A stretch of 64,000 bases of DNA from Roseimaritima multifibrata (GTDB lineage: Bacteria; Planctomycetota; Planctomycetia; Pirellulales; Pirellulaceae), in contig NZ_CP036262.1 of NCBI RefSeq assembly GCF_007741495.1, positions 1,612,001-1,676,000 on the forward strand, written 5' to 3'. A program made the position numbers and the translations under genes. Below, piece by piece: positions 47,411-55,609 of the stretch; the first letter of the stretch is position 1; every line of letters starts with the position of its first letter. Below the pieces are notes generated by a model. That model searched no databases and was not told where the DNA came from. It worked only from the letters and a program-made list of their open reading frames with translations.

Positions 47411-48685
47411 GGCCTCGAATCGAGTCCGATCAAGCTGGTCGTGACCGCGGGCAATATTGATCATCCGGACTTCGGGTTTCAATCCTGCGGCGCTGATTTG
47501 TTGTTGAACGGCAAGCAGGTTGTCGGGGCTGGAGACATTGATAACGATGCGTCCCTGTTCCCCCAAGTGCTGGATGGCGTCCCGAACCAAATCGGGGACC
47601 ATACGCCCACTTCCGCCGACAAAGATCGCGTCGGGGATTGGTAGGTCGGCCCACGCTTCGGGGGCCTGCCCGTGAATGGGGACAAGGTTTGGGCATTCGA
47701 ATCGAGCGGCGTTTTCGACCATCAGGCCGTAATCTTCTGCATCCATTTCGATTGCGTAAACTTTGCCAAGATGAGCCAAACCGGCTGCCTCAATCGCAAG
47801 GGCTCCGCTCCCTGCACCGACGTCCCACAGGGTGCTTTCTGGCATCAGATCTAATTCTGCCAACGCGATGCAGCGAACTTCCGCGGGGGTTATCAGCCCT
47901 CGCTTCGGGCGAGACTGCAGAAACATGTCGTCGGGGTTTCCGAATCGACGACGGCGTTCGCTTCCACTGGGGCGATCGGCTGCGCCCCGTTTACGGACAA
48001 GCACCATGACGTTTAACGGAGCAAACGTCTGCCCTTTCAGGTCGCCCAGTTCGGCTTGGGTTACCGTTTCGGCCGGGGTTCCAAGGTTTTCGCAGACGTA
48101 CGCGGTGAAGTAATTGATCCGTCGATCAAGGAGCGCTTCAGCGACGACCGCGGGAGTGATTTCGTCGGTGGTAAACAGTCCAGCTCGCTCGGAGGTCCGG
48201 ATGGTATCGACCACGCGGTCGAGAGGCTGTGTGGCGAGGTTGGACAGGTAGGCATCGTCCCAGCTTTCCATGACTCGCGCGAAAGCGAGTTGCATGGTGC
48301 TGACATGGGGAAGCACTTCAAAGCGATCCTTGCCCAGTTTTTCGCACAGAAAATTTGCGATTCCGTAAAACAGTGGGTCGCCTGACGCCAACAGTACTGC
48401 TCGGCGGTTTCCGACTTTCTCGACCGCCGCACACAGTTCGTCCAGGTCGCTGCCGATTTCGATCCGTTCAGAAGGCCCGATTTCAAAACGTTTGAGCAGG
48501 CTAGCGTTGCCAAGCAGCAACTCGGCTTGCTCGATTTGATGGCAAGCGTGTTGAGTCAGGCCGTTTTGTCCATCATCGCCGATACCGATGATCTGAATCC
48601 GAGGTGCTGATTCCAATGTTTCAATCCTATGGACGCCAACTGAGGATAAATCGCAAACGCAAAGTGGAATTGTGACGCCTAACAT
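47372..48685 (-). CDS. cobL: Precorrin-6Y C5,15-methyltransferase (decarboxylating), CbiE-CbiT fusion
   Basis: A 437-residue cobalamin-pathway enzyme from ATG 48685; the frame extends to 48736 and a later start near RIQIIGIG is also possible. The N-terminal tetrapyrrole methylase half (about 28-230) has IQIIGIGDDGQNGLT, AVLLASGDPLFYGIANFL and VLPHVSTMQLAFAR. The C-terminal CbiT half (about 260-435) has RGLITPAEVRCIALAELDL, the SAM motif LWDVGAGSGALAIEAA, YAIEMDAEDYGLM and AIFVGGSGRMVP. It methylates C5 and C15 and decarboxylates the C12 acetate of precorrin-6B. No other cob gene or convincing cobalamin riboswitch is seen nearby. Confidence 0.93.
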   Translation of the reverse strand: MLGVTIPLCVCDLSSVGVHRIETLESAPRIQIIGIGDDGQNGLTQHACHQIEQAELLLGNASLLKRFEIGPSERIEIGSDLDELCAAVEKVGNRRAVLLASGDPLFYGIANFLCEKLGKDRFEVLPHVSTMQLAFARVMESWDDAYLSNLATQPLDRVVDTIRTSERAGLFTTDEITPAVVAEALLDRRINYFTAYVCENLGTPAETVTQAELGDLKGQTFAPLNVMVLVRKRGAADRPSGSERRRRFGNPDDMFLQSRPKRGLITPAEVRCIALAELDLMPESTLWDVGAGSGALAIEAAGLAHLGKVYAIEMDAEDYGLMVENAARFECPNLVPIHGQAPEAWADLPIPDAIFVGGSGRMVPDLVRDAIQHLGEQGRIVINVSSPDNLLAVQQQISAAGLKPEVRMINIARGHDQLDRTRFEALNPTFLITGTSE

Positions 48686-49143
48686 GGGGGTTTGGCAACG
48701 GGGACCAAGCTGGATGCCAAGCCGTTTGCAAAACAACGCCCCGGCGGCGCGGATTCAAACATTAGGGCAATCCATAGGGGGAATAGGTGCTTCAGCCGGT
48801 CTGCTAGGGAACCACGGAGCGTAGAAAGGGGGCTGGCCTGATGAAAATCATTTCATGTGCAAGGCTGAGCAGATGACGACGGGGCAGCTCGTCATGAAGC
48901 TGGTTCGCCGGTGCGGTGAATTGCGAAAGCTAAATTGGAAAAATTAAAATGCAAAATGGCTGTCTCTGCTCCGCAGCGGAGGCGACCTGCAAAATGTTTG
49001 ACCTTGGTTGGCCCTCTTCGTTTGGCTAGCAATGACTCGACCGCCTGTTTGCTACGTTCCGCTGCCTAATCTTGCTCGTTTGAGACCTTCTCTTGAGTTT
49101 TTTGCGGGGTTTTGTTAATCCACAGTCCCTGAGGACTGTTTGC
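48686..49143. other. Divergent spacer, cobL / GAF-HlyD operon
   Basis: 458 bp between divergent genes. A plus-strand promoter candidate lies at 48921-48950. Around 48787-48845, GGTGC, GGGAA and CACGGAGC loosely recall B12-riboswitch parts, but the B12 box and pairing are absent and the orientation is away from cobL. No gene is seen. Confidence 0.45.
48921..48950 (+). promoter_or_regulatory. Candidate promoter of the GAF-HlyD/M50 operon
   Basis: TTGCGA (48921-48926) and TAAAAT (48945-48950) are 18 bp apart within an unusually A-rich patch. It lies about 190 bp upstream of the ATG at 49144. Consensus match only. Confidence 0.35.
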
Positions 49144-51231
49144 ATGGATGCGACTTCGACGACCGAACCTTTTCCATTTCAATCGCCGGTGAACCCGACG
49201 GATGGTGAAGGTTCGATGGTGCGCGAAACGCGCCGGGAAATCGCTACGATTGTCCGTGAAACGGCTCAGCTAGCACGTCAGGAAATCGCTGCGGAATCCT
49301 TTTTTCGGACGCTTTGCGAGCGGGTGGGTCGTGCGATGGCGGCCGAAGGGGTCGTGGTCTGGCGACGTCATGAAGCGACCTTCCAAGTCGTCGCCCGCAT
49401 CGGCAAAATCACCGATCAAAGCATCGACTGCAGCCAAGAAGCCTGCCACCAAAAAATGCTTGAAGAGGTGGTTCAGGGAGACCAGCCGGTCGTGGTCCCC
49501 TCCTCTCCCGAGGCGACCGATCCCTCGTTCCCTTCAAATCCTACGCTGGTTCCCGTTGCGGTGGTCCCGATCATCGAATCGGATACACGCTCGCCTGAGT
49601 ACGTTCTGGAAGTCTTTCTGGAAGGTGACGGAGGCCCCGCATCGCAGCGAGGTTATCTGCGGTTTGCGGCTCAGATGGCCGATTTGGCCGGCGACTATTT
49701 GCGGCTGGATCGAATTCGTAAATCCGAACAGCAGGCGATCCGCTGGCAAGCCATTTCCGCGGCGCTGCCCGAATTGCATCGTTCGCTGGATCCCGATTTA
49801 ACGGCGGCCAGGGTGGTCGATGCCGCCAGTGAACTTTTTGGCATCGACCGGGTTAGTTTATGTCAGGTTTCCGGAAACCGAGCCGACCTGATCGCCGTTA
49901 GCCATCTTGATGATTTTGATTCTCGGACGCCCGAGGCAGCCGAGATCTGTCGCTTGGCCATTCTTGGAAATGACGCACGCGACCGTTTTGGAAAAGAGTC
50001 CGCGCCTACCGAAACAGCGGAGGCTTCGGAAGCGGGGGCGGAGTCGCCTTTGAAATGCGAAGAGGTGATCGTCGTCGGTACGACCGAACGTTATCGCTTG
50101 GTTTTTCAGAATCGCATCCTTCGCGACTCCGATTCGTCGCGTTCCCAGGACGTGGCCCATTTTGCGGAGCATGCTGCAACCGCCCTCGAAAATGCCGAAA
50201 CGTTTTGCCGTGTCCCCTGGGCTCGGACGGTCGCTTCGCTGCTGCCCGCTCGCGGTGGCAGGGGCCGCTCGCGAAGGGGGATGTTCGCATTGATCGTGCT
50301 GGCCTGTTTGGTTGCGGTCATCGCGTGTATGCCGGTCCCGATGAAGGTGACGGGGCGAGCCGAATTGTCAGCGGTGGGAACGCAGTTCTTGTATGCTCCC
50401 GCCGCGGGAACGATCAGCGAAGTCTTTGTGCAGCATGGGCAAGCGGTGCACGTCGGCGACCCTCTGATGCAGATGGTCGATCGAACATTGGACGAGCAAG
50501 CCGAGGTTCTGCTGGGACAGCAAGCGGTGCTGATCGAAAGAACCGCGGAATTGAGTGGGCAACTGATGAACGGGACGTCTCGCCGACGCGAGGACCAAAC
50601 TCGCTCGCAATCCGAACAGAAGGTGATCGCACAGCAGTTGGATTCACTTGATCGTCAGTTGGCGATGCTGGCCGCGCAACGCGAACGGTTGACAATCCGC
50701 AGTGACCGCGAGGGGATCGTCGATGGCTGGCGTCTGAAACGAAATATGGAAGGACGCCCTGTCAAAGCGGGAGAACCGCTGTTGGCGGTCATCCAGCCTG
50801 AACAGGGCTGGTTGGTCGAGGCGTTCATTCCTCAGTCGCGGCTCGATCATTTTTTGACTCAGGTCGATTCCGTTTCGGTGGTGCCGTCCCAAGATCCGGA
50901 AGTTGCCATTGCGACCACGGACGACGAGCTAAACGATTTGTTCTCGGGCGTCTCCGAACGGCCGATGCTGAAAGCTCAGGTTGTTTTGCAGTCTCATCCG
51001 CAGTTGGCTTTTACGGCTCAGTTGGTGGACGTTGGCCCGGCAATCGTGCAGCAAGCTGATACCGGCCCGGTCTCGCGTGCTCTCTTTGAACTTTCGTCCG
51101 AAGGTTTGCCTGCGATTCAGACCGGCAGTCCGGCTACCGTTTCGATCGATTGTGGTCGCCGGCCGCTTGCGTACGTCGCCTTTCAGGATTTCATTCGAAC
51201 CTTTCGAGGAGCCGTTGGGCTGTACTTATGA
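49144..51231 (+). CDS. GAF-domain membrane-fusion protein (cytosolic GAF, periplasmic HlyD)
   Basis: A 695-residue inner-membrane protein. ATG 49144 is chosen because GAGG lies 10 nt upstream; a TTG at 49093 is less likely. Residues about 52-185 and 205-352 are GAF-like (FFRTLCERVGRAMAAEGVVVW; AARVVDAASELFGIDRVSLC). One transmembrane helix (about 379-397) follows an Arg-rich stretch, then an HlyD adaptor: APAAGTISEVFVQHGQAVHVGDPL, a helical hairpin, IRSDREGIVDGWRLKRNMEGRPVKAGE and a beta-barrel. It joins a cytosolic sensor module to an export adaptor. It overlaps the next adaptor gene by 4 nt (ATGA), so the two are translationally coupled. The GAF ligand is unknown. Confidence 0.85.
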   Translation: MDATSTTEPFPFQSPVNPTDGEGSMVRETRREIATIVRETAQLARQEIAAESFFRTLCERVGRAMAAEGVVVWRRHEATFQVVARIGKITDQSIDCSQEACHQKMLEEVVQGDQPVVVPSSPEATDPSFPSNPTLVPVAVVPIIESDTRSPEYVLEVFLEGDGGPASQRGYLRFAAQMADLAGDYLRLDRIRKSEQQAIRWQAISAALPELHRSLDPDLTAARVVDAASELFGIDRVSLCQVSGNRADLIAVSHLDDFDSRTPEAAEICRLAILGNDARDRFGKESAPTETAEASEAGAESPLKCEEVIVVGTTERYRLVFQNRILRDSDSSRSQDVAHFAEHAATALENAETFCRVPWARTVASLLPARGGRGRSRRGMFALIVLACLVAVIACMPVPMKVTGRAELSAVGTQFLYAPAAGTISEVFVQHGQAVHVGDPLMQMVDRTLDEQAEVLLGQQAVLIERTAELSGQLMNGTSRRREDQTRSQSEQKVIAQQLDSLDRQLAMLAAQRERLTIRSDREGIVDGWRLKRNMEGRPVKAGEPLLAVIQPEQGWLVEAFIPQSRLDHFLTQVDSVSVVPSQDPEVAIATTDDELNDLFSGVSERPMLKAQVVLQSHPQLAFTAQLVDVGPAIVQQADTGPVSRALFELSSEGLPAIQTGSPATVSIDCGRRPLAYVAFQDFIRTFRGAVGLYL

Positions 51232-52208
51232 GCAAACCACTTATCCTTCGGTCTTCGCTGTTTGTGCTGCTGTGCCTTCTTCACATGATTCAGGGCGGTG
51301 GGACCATGTTCGGGCAGGTCCCGGCAGAAAACGGTGTCCCCGTCGAAGATTGTGTCGTCCGGTTCGCGGAAGAGGTGAATGTGCCGGCTGTTGAAACCGG
51401 TATTTTGGAATCGGTTGTCGCGAAATTGAACCAGACGATTGCCGCAGGCGATTTGTTGGCACAGCAGAAATCGGATCAAGTGGATCTGCAGTTGAGGATC
51501 GCGACGCTGCAGAAAAAGGCGGCTGAAGAAAGACTGTCCGATGACCTGGAACTGCAGTACGCGCGAACCGCTCAAGCGGAGGCAGAGGCGGAACTGGCAT
51601 CGCATCGGGCGATCTACGAAGAAACCGCTGGGGCCGTAAGCCGGAACTCCATTCGTAAATTGGAACTTGCTGTCAAACGTACCGAGCTGCAGGTGCAGCA
51701 AGAACAGAAACGTCGGCGATTGGCTCAGGTTGAATTGGACCTTCGGCAAGCGGATATCCAGAAACTGGAACTCAATGCGGAACGCTTAAAGGTACACAGT
51801 CCGCTTCCGGGCGTCGTCTCGGAGGTCTTTCGGAGATCGGGCGAATGGGCTACCGCGGGCGATCCAATCGTCCGAATCGCCAGGCTCGATCGCCTGCACG
51901 CTCATTGCCTGCTAACGGTCGATAAACTGTCACCGCGTCGATGTTATGGCCAGCCGGTGACGGTTCGCTGGCAAGATCCCGAAGGAGAGCGTGAACTGCG
52001 CGGACGGGTGATTTCCGTGGATCCCGAACTTCTGACGTTGGGACGCTATCGTTTGCACGTCGAAATTGAAAACGTCCGCGACGGACAGCATTGGCGATTG
52101 CTGCCCGGTACCGAGGTCCAGATGACGGTGCATCCCAGTGCGGCGGTTGCCAACCCAATGATCGGTGGCGGAAACCTGCAAGGATTACGTTTTCAGGAAA
52201 GGCGGTAA
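51228..52208 (+). CDS. HlyD-family secretion adaptor
   Basis: A 326-residue protein from ATG 51228, which overlaps the stop of the GAF-HlyD gene in ATGA. A signal peptide or anchor (LILRSSLFVLLCLLHMI) precedes a lipoyl half (VPAVETGILESVVAKLNQTI), a long coiled-coil hairpin (about 85-205), a second lipoyl half (VHSPLPGVVSEVFRRSGEWATAG) and a beta-barrel (DRLHAHCLLTVDKLSPRRCYG). It is shorter than its neighbour and lacks the GAF part. It sits in the middle of a four-gene coupled operon, so it probably assembles with the GAF-HlyD and M50-HlyD proteins into one envelope complex. Confidence 0.85.
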   Translation: MSKPLILRSSLFVLLCLLHMIQGGGTMFGQVPAENGVPVEDCVVRFAEEVNVPAVETGILESVVAKLNQTIAAGDLLAQQKSDQVDLQLRIATLQKKAAEERLSDDLELQYARTAQAEAEAELASHRAIYEETAGAVSRNSIRKLELAVKRTELQVQQEQKRRRLAQVELDLRQADIQKLELNAERLKVHSPLPGVVSEVFRRSGEWATAGDPIVRIARLDRLHAHCLLTVDKLSPRRCYGQPVTVRWQDPEGERELRGRVISVDPELLTLGRYRLHVEIENVRDGQHWRLLPGTEVQMTVHPSAAVANPMIGGGNLQGLRFQERR

Positions 52209-52210
52209 AG

Positions 52211-54313
52211 ATGTCATCGCCAGCCACACCGGTTTCGCGCCGTTCGTCAGCCCAGACGCCTGTCGTCCGCAAAGACGTTGTCCGCTTGCGAGCCCCGCAA
52301 TCAAGCCAGCGACAGGTGTTGGTTTGGGATCCGCTGGCGAAAACGTTTACGCGTGTCGATCGGGAGCAGTGGGAATCTTTATCGCACGGAGGAACCGGCA
52401 ACGACCCCGAGGTGATGGCAGCGCTCGATTCGGCTGGCTTGCTCCGTTCTCGGGCGAATGGGAATGCTCCGAACGGAAGCCGCAAAAAAGGAGCGGGCGG
52501 ATTGGGGCAACTGTTTTCGATTCGCTTGCCCGGTCTTGAATCGGCTGGATTGGCAGGCTGGTTGGCGGACCGGAGCGGTTGGCTGTTTTCTCCGCTGGCG
52601 ATTCTGCTGTGGATGATGTGGATCGCTGCGGTCGCTTTGGCGGTGCCGATCTACTGGGGACGGTTCCAAGCCAATCTGCCCGGTTTGCAAGAGTTCTTTT
52701 CAAGCGGAAACGCCCTGTTGTTAATGGGGACGATGGTTGTCACCAAGGCGATTCACGAACTTGCCCATGCAACGGCTTGCTCCCGGTTGGGGGCCCGTCC
52801 CGGCCAGATTGGAATCTTGCTGTTGTGCGGGGCACCCTGTCCCTACTGTGATGTAACCGATAGCTGGCGTTTGCCCTCCATGGTTCATCGAGCCGCAATC
52901 ATGCTGGCCGGAGTCTATGTCGAATGGATCATCGCTTCCTTGGCGATGGTCGTCTGGTGGTGGAGTGACGCTGGCCTGCTGCATTTTGCGGCGTTGAATG
53001 TTGTGGTTGTCTGTGGGGTTAGTAGCCTGCTGTTTAATCTGAATCCATTGATGCGATACGATGGCTATTACGTGCTTTCCGATCTATGTGACAGTTCCAA
53101 TCTTCGTGTGGAAGCATCGGAAGCTTTTTCAAGAGTGGTGATGCGACGCTTGGCCGGTCCCGGTTACCGCGCCGCTGTCGAAAACGGGATCCGCGAATGG
53201 TGGTTGTCGGCATACCATTTAGGTGCGGTCGTTTACCGGACCATGATTGTGCTGGTGATCGCCTACTGGTTGGTTGGGATTGCCGATGCGATTTCGCTGC
53301 GGCCCCTTGGCGTTTCGTTGGCCAGCGTGATGTTGTTGGCAATTCCCCTGAATGCCGGTAAGCGGATGTGGGGCACGGTGCGCGGAGCGGGTAAGTGGAG
53401 AAACGTCGCTAACGGGCGACGGTTAGCATTGGTTGCGGTTGCCTTGGGATTGGGGATCGCGCTGCTTGCCTGGCCCTTGCCCGACTCCTTCACCGCAAAA
53501 GGGACCGTCGACGTTACGGAAGCGGTTCCGGTTTTCCTTCCCGATCGTGGGCAGATCGCCGAAGTCGGATTTGATTACGGCGATCGTGTTTCCAAGGGAG
53601 AAACGCTGGTTCGATTGAACAATCCGCAATTGAACCTGCAAGCCCGCCAAGTGACCGGACAGTGGCAAACCATGCAGATTCAAACGGTTCAGTTGCGACG
53701 ACGAGCGATTGAGCAAACCGAATTGTTGACGCAGTGGGACCAGCAGCAAGCGGCCCTGAAAAGTCTCGACGAACGAAATCAAGCGATGGCAAAAAGGATC
53801 GATGCCCTGCAGGTGGTTGCACCGTGCGACGGGGTGTTGTTGCCCGTCTTGGAAACCGATCAAGCCGCCCTGCCGGGATTGTGGGCGGACGAGATTACCC
53901 AAAAGCGGGCCGAAAGGTCTTTGCACTGGAGTAAAGGGGCCTGGGCGATGGACGCCGGGTATTGGTGCCGAATCGGTGATCCGAACGCTAGAGAAGTGGT
54001 GCTGGAAATCGACGCCGATCAGCGGTCTCGTGTGCGGATTGGCGATCGGTTAATGGTTCGGTGTGATCAATCGCCTGAGCAAATTCTTCGCTTGCAGGTC
54101 GATTCCATTTCGACACAGAACCGATCCTCTCATTCGGCGACCGGAACTCAGACGCAGTTTCAGGTATCCTGTCGACTACCCAATGATCGGGATATTCGTT
54201 GGCAAATGGGGGCGGGAGTGACCGCAAAGCTGCAAACCCCACCTCGTTCTATCTTTAATCGACTGCAAAAACATCTGAGTACCTTTCTGTATGGTGAACG
54301 ATACGAAACCTGA
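52211..54313 (+). CDS. M50 site-2-protease-like metalloprotease fused to an HlyD adaptor
   Basis: A 700-residue polytopic protein from ATG 52211 (AGGAAAGG upstream), 2 nt after the previous gene. Residues 1-110 are cytoplasmic. Membrane helices hold the zinc motif H182-E183-L-A-H186 (AIHELAHATACSRLGA) and the third ligand in FNLNPLMRYDGYYVLSDL (D284), as in the peptide zinc metalloprotease family of YydH/SpoIVFB relatives. More helices follow, to about 425. Residues about 430-700 form an HlyD-like part (VPVFLPDRGQIAEVGFDYGDRVSKGETLV, a hairpin, VVAPCDGVLLPVLE). A cysteine-rich AHATACSRL...CGAPCPYCDV segment lies next to the active site. It probably cleaves a membrane or exported peptide coupled to export; the substrate is unknown. 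Confidence 0.88.
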   Translation: MSSPATPVSRRSSAQTPVVRKDVVRLRAPQSSQRQVLVWDPLAKTFTRVDREQWESLSHGGTGNDPEVMAALDSAGLLRSRANGNAPNGSRKKGAGGLGQLFSIRLPGLESAGLAGWLADRSGWLFSPLAILLWMMWIAAVALAVPIYWGRFQANLPGLQEFFSSGNALLLMGTMVVTKAIHELAHATACSRLGARPGQIGILLLCGAPCPYCDVTDSWRLPSMVHRAAIMLAGVYVEWIIASLAMVVWWWSDAGLLHFAALNVVVVCGVSSLLFNLNPLMRYDGYYVLSDLCDSSNLRVEASEAFSRVVMRRLAGPGYRAAVENGIREWWLSAYHLGAVVYRTMIVLVIAYWLVGIADAISLRPLGVSLASVMLLAIPLNAGKRMWGTVRGAGKWRNVANGRRLALVAVALGLGIALLAWPLPDSFTAKGTVDVTEAVPVFLPDRGQIAEVGFDYGDRVSKGETLVRLNNPQLNLQARQVTGQWQTMQIQTVQLRRRAIEQTELLTQWDQQQAALKSLDERNQAMAKRIDALQVVAPCDGVLLPVLETDQAALPGLWADEITQKRAERSLHWSKGAWAMDAGYWCRIGDPNAREVVLEIDADQRSRVRIGDRLMVRCDQSPEQILRLQVDSISTQNRSSHSATGTQTQFQVSCRLPNDRDIRWQMGAGVTAKLQTPPRSIFNRLQKHLSTFLYGERYET

Positions 54314-54833
54314 TTGGCTGCAGACCGTTTCCGCTCCCCACCCAAGTCGTCAGCCTCTGGATCGTTTCGAAAGAGATTGCCAGTTAACCATGACGCGTCG
54401 TAGCGGTCCTGGTGGGCAGCATCGAAACAAGACGTCAACGGCTATCGTGCTGGTGCATCAACCCACCCAGGTATCCGGAGAAGCCTCCGAGAGCCGCAGT
54501 CAAGCAAAGAACCGGAGCGTCGCAGTCCAGCGGTTGCGATTGAATCTGGCGGTGGTTATCCGCTGTCTGGAAAGTGACGAAGAGGCGGACATCGAACTGC
54601 GAAAAAAACACGCAGGAAGAAGCGTCTGGGTTGCCGAGCAGAATCCGCAGCGACCCGCGGTCATTTCATTGGTGCTGGATGATATGGTTCGGTATCAAGG
54701 CGATCTGCAGCAGGTTGCGAAGGAGTGGAGGACAACCGCCAGCCAGCTATTAAAACTGCTGCGAAGCGAAACGCCGGCGATCGATTACATGAATCGCCTG
54801 CGAGCCTTTTACGAATTGCGCCCGCTGCGGTAG
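54291..54833 (+). CDS. Class-I release-factor-like protein with GGQ motif (ArfB/ICT1-like)
   Basis: A 180-residue protein consisting of the RF-1 catalytic domain alone. RRSGPGGQHRNKTSTAIVLVH holds G41-G42-Q43, the peptidyl-tRNA hydrolysis motif. SRSQAKNRSVAVQRLRLNLA is the usual continuation. The codon-recognition domains of RF1/RF2 are missing, as in the ribosome-rescue factors ArfB/ICT1. The C-terminus (about 95-180) is longer than ArfB's and only mildly basic. ATG 54291 overlaps the M50 gene by 23 nt, so it is the last member of that operon. It may free stalled ribosomes; a specific link to the peptidase system is only suggested by the gene order. Confidence 0.85.
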   Translation: MVNDTKPDWLQTVSAPHPSRQPLDRFERDCQLTMTRRSGPGGQHRNKTSTAIVLVHQPTQVSGEASESRSQAKNRSVAVQRLRLNLAVVIRCLESDEEADIELRKKHAGRSVWVAEQNPQRPAVISLVLDDMVRYQGDLQQVAKEWRTTASQLLKLLRSETPAIDYMNRLRAFYELRPLR

Positions 54834-54949
54834 GTGTCGGGCGAAAAGGGGATGTGGTCAATCAAATGCGATTTCATCGTTTCCCATGCATTGCCAGCCG
54901 GTTCGGTGCAATGGCACGTAGTCGAGTCTCTCCGAGACTCGTGCTTGTT

Positions 54950-55082
54950 AAGCTCTCCGCCTCGGAGAGGCGGAGCTACGAGGGTCGTGCTTTGTAAGCT
55001 CTCCGCCTCGGAGAGGCGGAGCTACGAGGGTCGTGCTTTGTAAGCTCTCCGCCTCGGAGAGGCGGAGCTACGAGGGTCGTGC
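54950..55082. repeat. 46-bp tandem repeat, three units
   Basis: Units start at 54950, 54996 and 55042, each beginning AAGCTCTCCGCCTCGGAGAG and ending GAGGGTCGTG; the third lacks the TTTGT tail. Every unit holds CTCCGCCT-N5-AGGCGGAG, and alternatively CTCTCCG-N3-CGGAGAG, so each can form two mutually exclusive hairpins. The units look identical, which points to recent expansion. Confidence 0.88.
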
Positions 55083-55470
55083 GATTTACAAATGAAGAAA
55101 GTCTGGCTCCCCTCGCCCTCAAAACAAGCTCGCCTAAAACAGGTTTGATACTGGATCAACGGTTCGCCAGCTAATTCAATTAAGAACGATTCAAAAGCTT
55201 GTTTTGGGGGAGAGGGGCTGGGGGAGAGGGGCCGACAGCGTTGGGCAAGGCGTGGCATAATCGCATGAAATCCGAGGCATTCACCGCGTCTTCGCTGCAA
55301 AATCGCCGCCTGGAAATCTCCCCCTCTCCCCCAGCCCCTCTCCCCCAAGCAAGCTCCACTAAATCAAAAAAAGAGGCAGAGATCACGCAATGAGCTAGCA
55401 GAGATTTCTTCCGCCCCAAAGAGCTCGCTTGGGGGCGAGGGGAGCCAGACTTTCTTCATTTGTAAATCGC
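55081..55470. mobile_element. MITE-like element, copy 2
   Basis: 390 bp with perfect 38-bp terminal inverted repeats: GCGATTTACAAATGAAGAAA then GTCTGGCTCCCCTCGCCC at the left, with its exact reverse complement ending at 55470. Inside is a second, longer self-complementary structure around GGGAGAGGGGCTGGGGGAGA (55208 on) and its complement (55320-55350). The whole matches copy 1 (15855-16222) in the opposite orientation. No transposase frame exists. Confidence 0.85.
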
Positions 55471-55556
55471 ACGTCCCGAGAGGCGGAGCTACGAGTGTCG
55501 AGCTACGAGGGGCGAGCGTGTGCGCGCCTGGTCCGCTGAAGCTGTGAATCCTTTTG

Positions 55557-55582
55557 CGTCGCCCGTCGCTCCATGAAAGGCG
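55557..55582. repeat. Degenerate short relative of the GTCGCC palindrome
   Basis: GTCGCCCGTCGCTCCATGAA with AGGCGAC keeps the outer GTCGCC/GGCGAC arms and the GCTCC centre of one arm of the repeat seen at 34632 and 63536, but lacks the rest. It lies 27 bp from the end of the convergent membrane-protein gene. Confidence 0.45.
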
Positions 55583-55609
55583 ACACTTGCCAAACTGGTC
55601 GACGTTGTT

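Larger units (their letters stand above)
54834..55609. other. Repeat-filled convergent spacer
   Basis: 776 bp with no credible gene. It contains a 46-bp tandem repeat (54950-55082), the second MITE-like element (55081-55470), more GGAGCTACGAG fragments (55475-55515) and a short relic of the GTCGCC repeat (55557-55582). Open frames here repeat the same translated strings several times, confirming that they come from the repeats. Confidence 0.75.

Noticed and set aside
48780-48850. Possible cobalamin riboswitch upstream of cobL
   Set aside because: GGTGC and GGGAA-like pieces are on the plus strand, leading away from cobL, and the B12 box and its pairing partners are missing.
54725-55419. Several frames in the 54.8-55.5 kb spacer encoding repeated peptide strings
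   Set aside because: They are translations of the 46-bp tandem repeat and the MITE-like element, and recur wherever those repeats occur.
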